Translations under genes and position numbers: made by a program
Assembly (NCBI GenBank): GCA_964553035.1
Contig: CAZKJH010000163.1
Span: forward strand, 1 to 6,855
From: JBBQIY01 sp964553035
GTDB lineage: Bacteria; Verrucomicrobiota; Kiritimatiellia; RFP12; UBA3636
Direction: 5' to 3'
DNA: 6,855 nucleotides
The notes under the pieces: model-generated
Databases searched by the model: none
Told to the model about the DNA's origin: nothing
Seen by the model: only the letters and a program-made list of their open reading frames with translations
In this document: positions 6,641 through 6,855 of the stretch, piece by piece
Position numbering within the stretch: position 1 is the stretch's first letter
How the letters are laid out: every line of letters begins with the position of its first letter

Positions 6641-6835
6641 ATGAATCGAGATGACTCTTTGAACCATCGCCAGTGGATGTCCGGCATCATCGCATGCCTG
6701 TTGTGTGTTGCAAGCAGCCTGTCCGCCATAGCGGCGCTCGATTTGCCAGATGTCTTTCAGGACAACATGGTCCTGCAGCGCGATATGCCGGCTCCCGTGT
6801 GGGGCATAGGTGTTAAGTTAAGGGGTGGAAGTTAG
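6641..6835 (+). pseudogene. 5' end of a sialate O-acetylesterase family gene, truncated
   Basis: AAGGAAG at 6629-6635 gives a good ribosome binding site for ATG 6641. The product starts with a signal peptide (IIACLLCVASSLSAIA, cleavage near residues 30-32) followed by LDLPDVFQDNMVLQRDMPAPVWG. The pattern LP.VF.DNMVLQR..P.PVWG is the hallmark N-terminal block of the sialate O-acetylesterase (SASA-type) family, secreted enzymes of roughly 450-650 residues that remove acetyl groups from sugars. In relatives the chain continues G-x-A-x-P-G-E-x-V-x-V, but here after nucleotide 6805 it reads IGVKLRGGS and stops at TAG 6833-6835. None of the three forward frames restores the expected motif before the window ends. 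The gene therefore appears broken at about 6806, by insertion or rearrangement. The catalytic domain is not in view. Confidence 0.65.
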
Positions 6836-6855
6836 CGGTTGGTCGAGGCGTTGGA
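6806..6855. other. Foreign-looking sequence at the esterase break, possible mobile element end
   Basis: From about 6806 the DNA no longer encodes the esterase. It begins ATAGGTGTTAAGTTAAGGGG, with TTAAG repeated in tandem at 6813-6822, and GAAGTTAGCGG follows. An abrupt loss of homology in a conserved block is what an insertion sequence end produces. Only 50 bases are visible, no transposase or second terminal repeat can be seen, and I cannot assign a family. Confidence 0.3.

Noticed and set aside
6811..6855. Integron attC-like site, because GTTAAGT fits the GTTRRRY core.
   Set aside because: A single 7-base core match is expected by chance, and no paired inverse core or integron context is visible before the window ends.

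Overview
The window holds a one-directional (+ strand) cluster of secreted carbohydrate-associated genes. Two are large DUF4838-type proteins, each with a C-terminal CBM9-like domain. Between them is a signal-peptide protein with TPR-like helical repeats, and the start of a sialate O-acetylesterase family gene lies at the right edge. Gene families of this kind, and the beta-helix tail remnant described below, are what I would expect in a PVC-group bacterium such as Kiritimatiellota or Lentisphaerota living on complex glycans. That assignment is inference from family content; there is no rRNA or other marker here.

Layout. 1-208 is a leader with a hairpin near the edge, a strong sigma70-type promoter (TTGACA, 17 bases, AATAAT) and a short GC hairpin followed by a T-rich run. 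230-2680 is an intact DUF4838/CBM9-like gene. 2708-3607 is the TPR-like gene, 27 bases further on with a good ribosome binding site, so probably the same operon. 3608-3739 is not a real gene but looks like the last ~43 codons of a right-handed beta-helix surface protein, in the same frame as the TPR gene and directly after its stop codon. 3765-6455 is a second DUF4838/CBM9-like gene, continuous in one frame over 897 codons but interrupted by TAG at 3993 and TGA at 4326. 6456-6640 is intergenic with short repeats. 6641-6835 is the signal peptide and first conserved block of a sialate O-acetylesterase family protein; its family resemblance stops abruptly near 6805, about 50 bases before the window ends.

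How it fits together. The intact proteins all carry export signals, so the cluster plausibly acts on extracellular or periplasmic polysaccharide: DUF4838/CBM9-like proteins bind or hydrolyse glycan, the esterase would remove acetyl groups, and the TPR-like protein would be an accessory factor. No substrate can be read from the sequence. The left half (to 3607) looks intact, while the right half carries three separate lesions: a gene remnant, a twice-stopped gene and a truncated esterase. The most economical reading is a polysaccharide-degradation locus under decay or rearrangement. A recoding explanation for the two stops is possible but less likely. I found no CRISPR array, tRNA, rRNA or complete mobile element.
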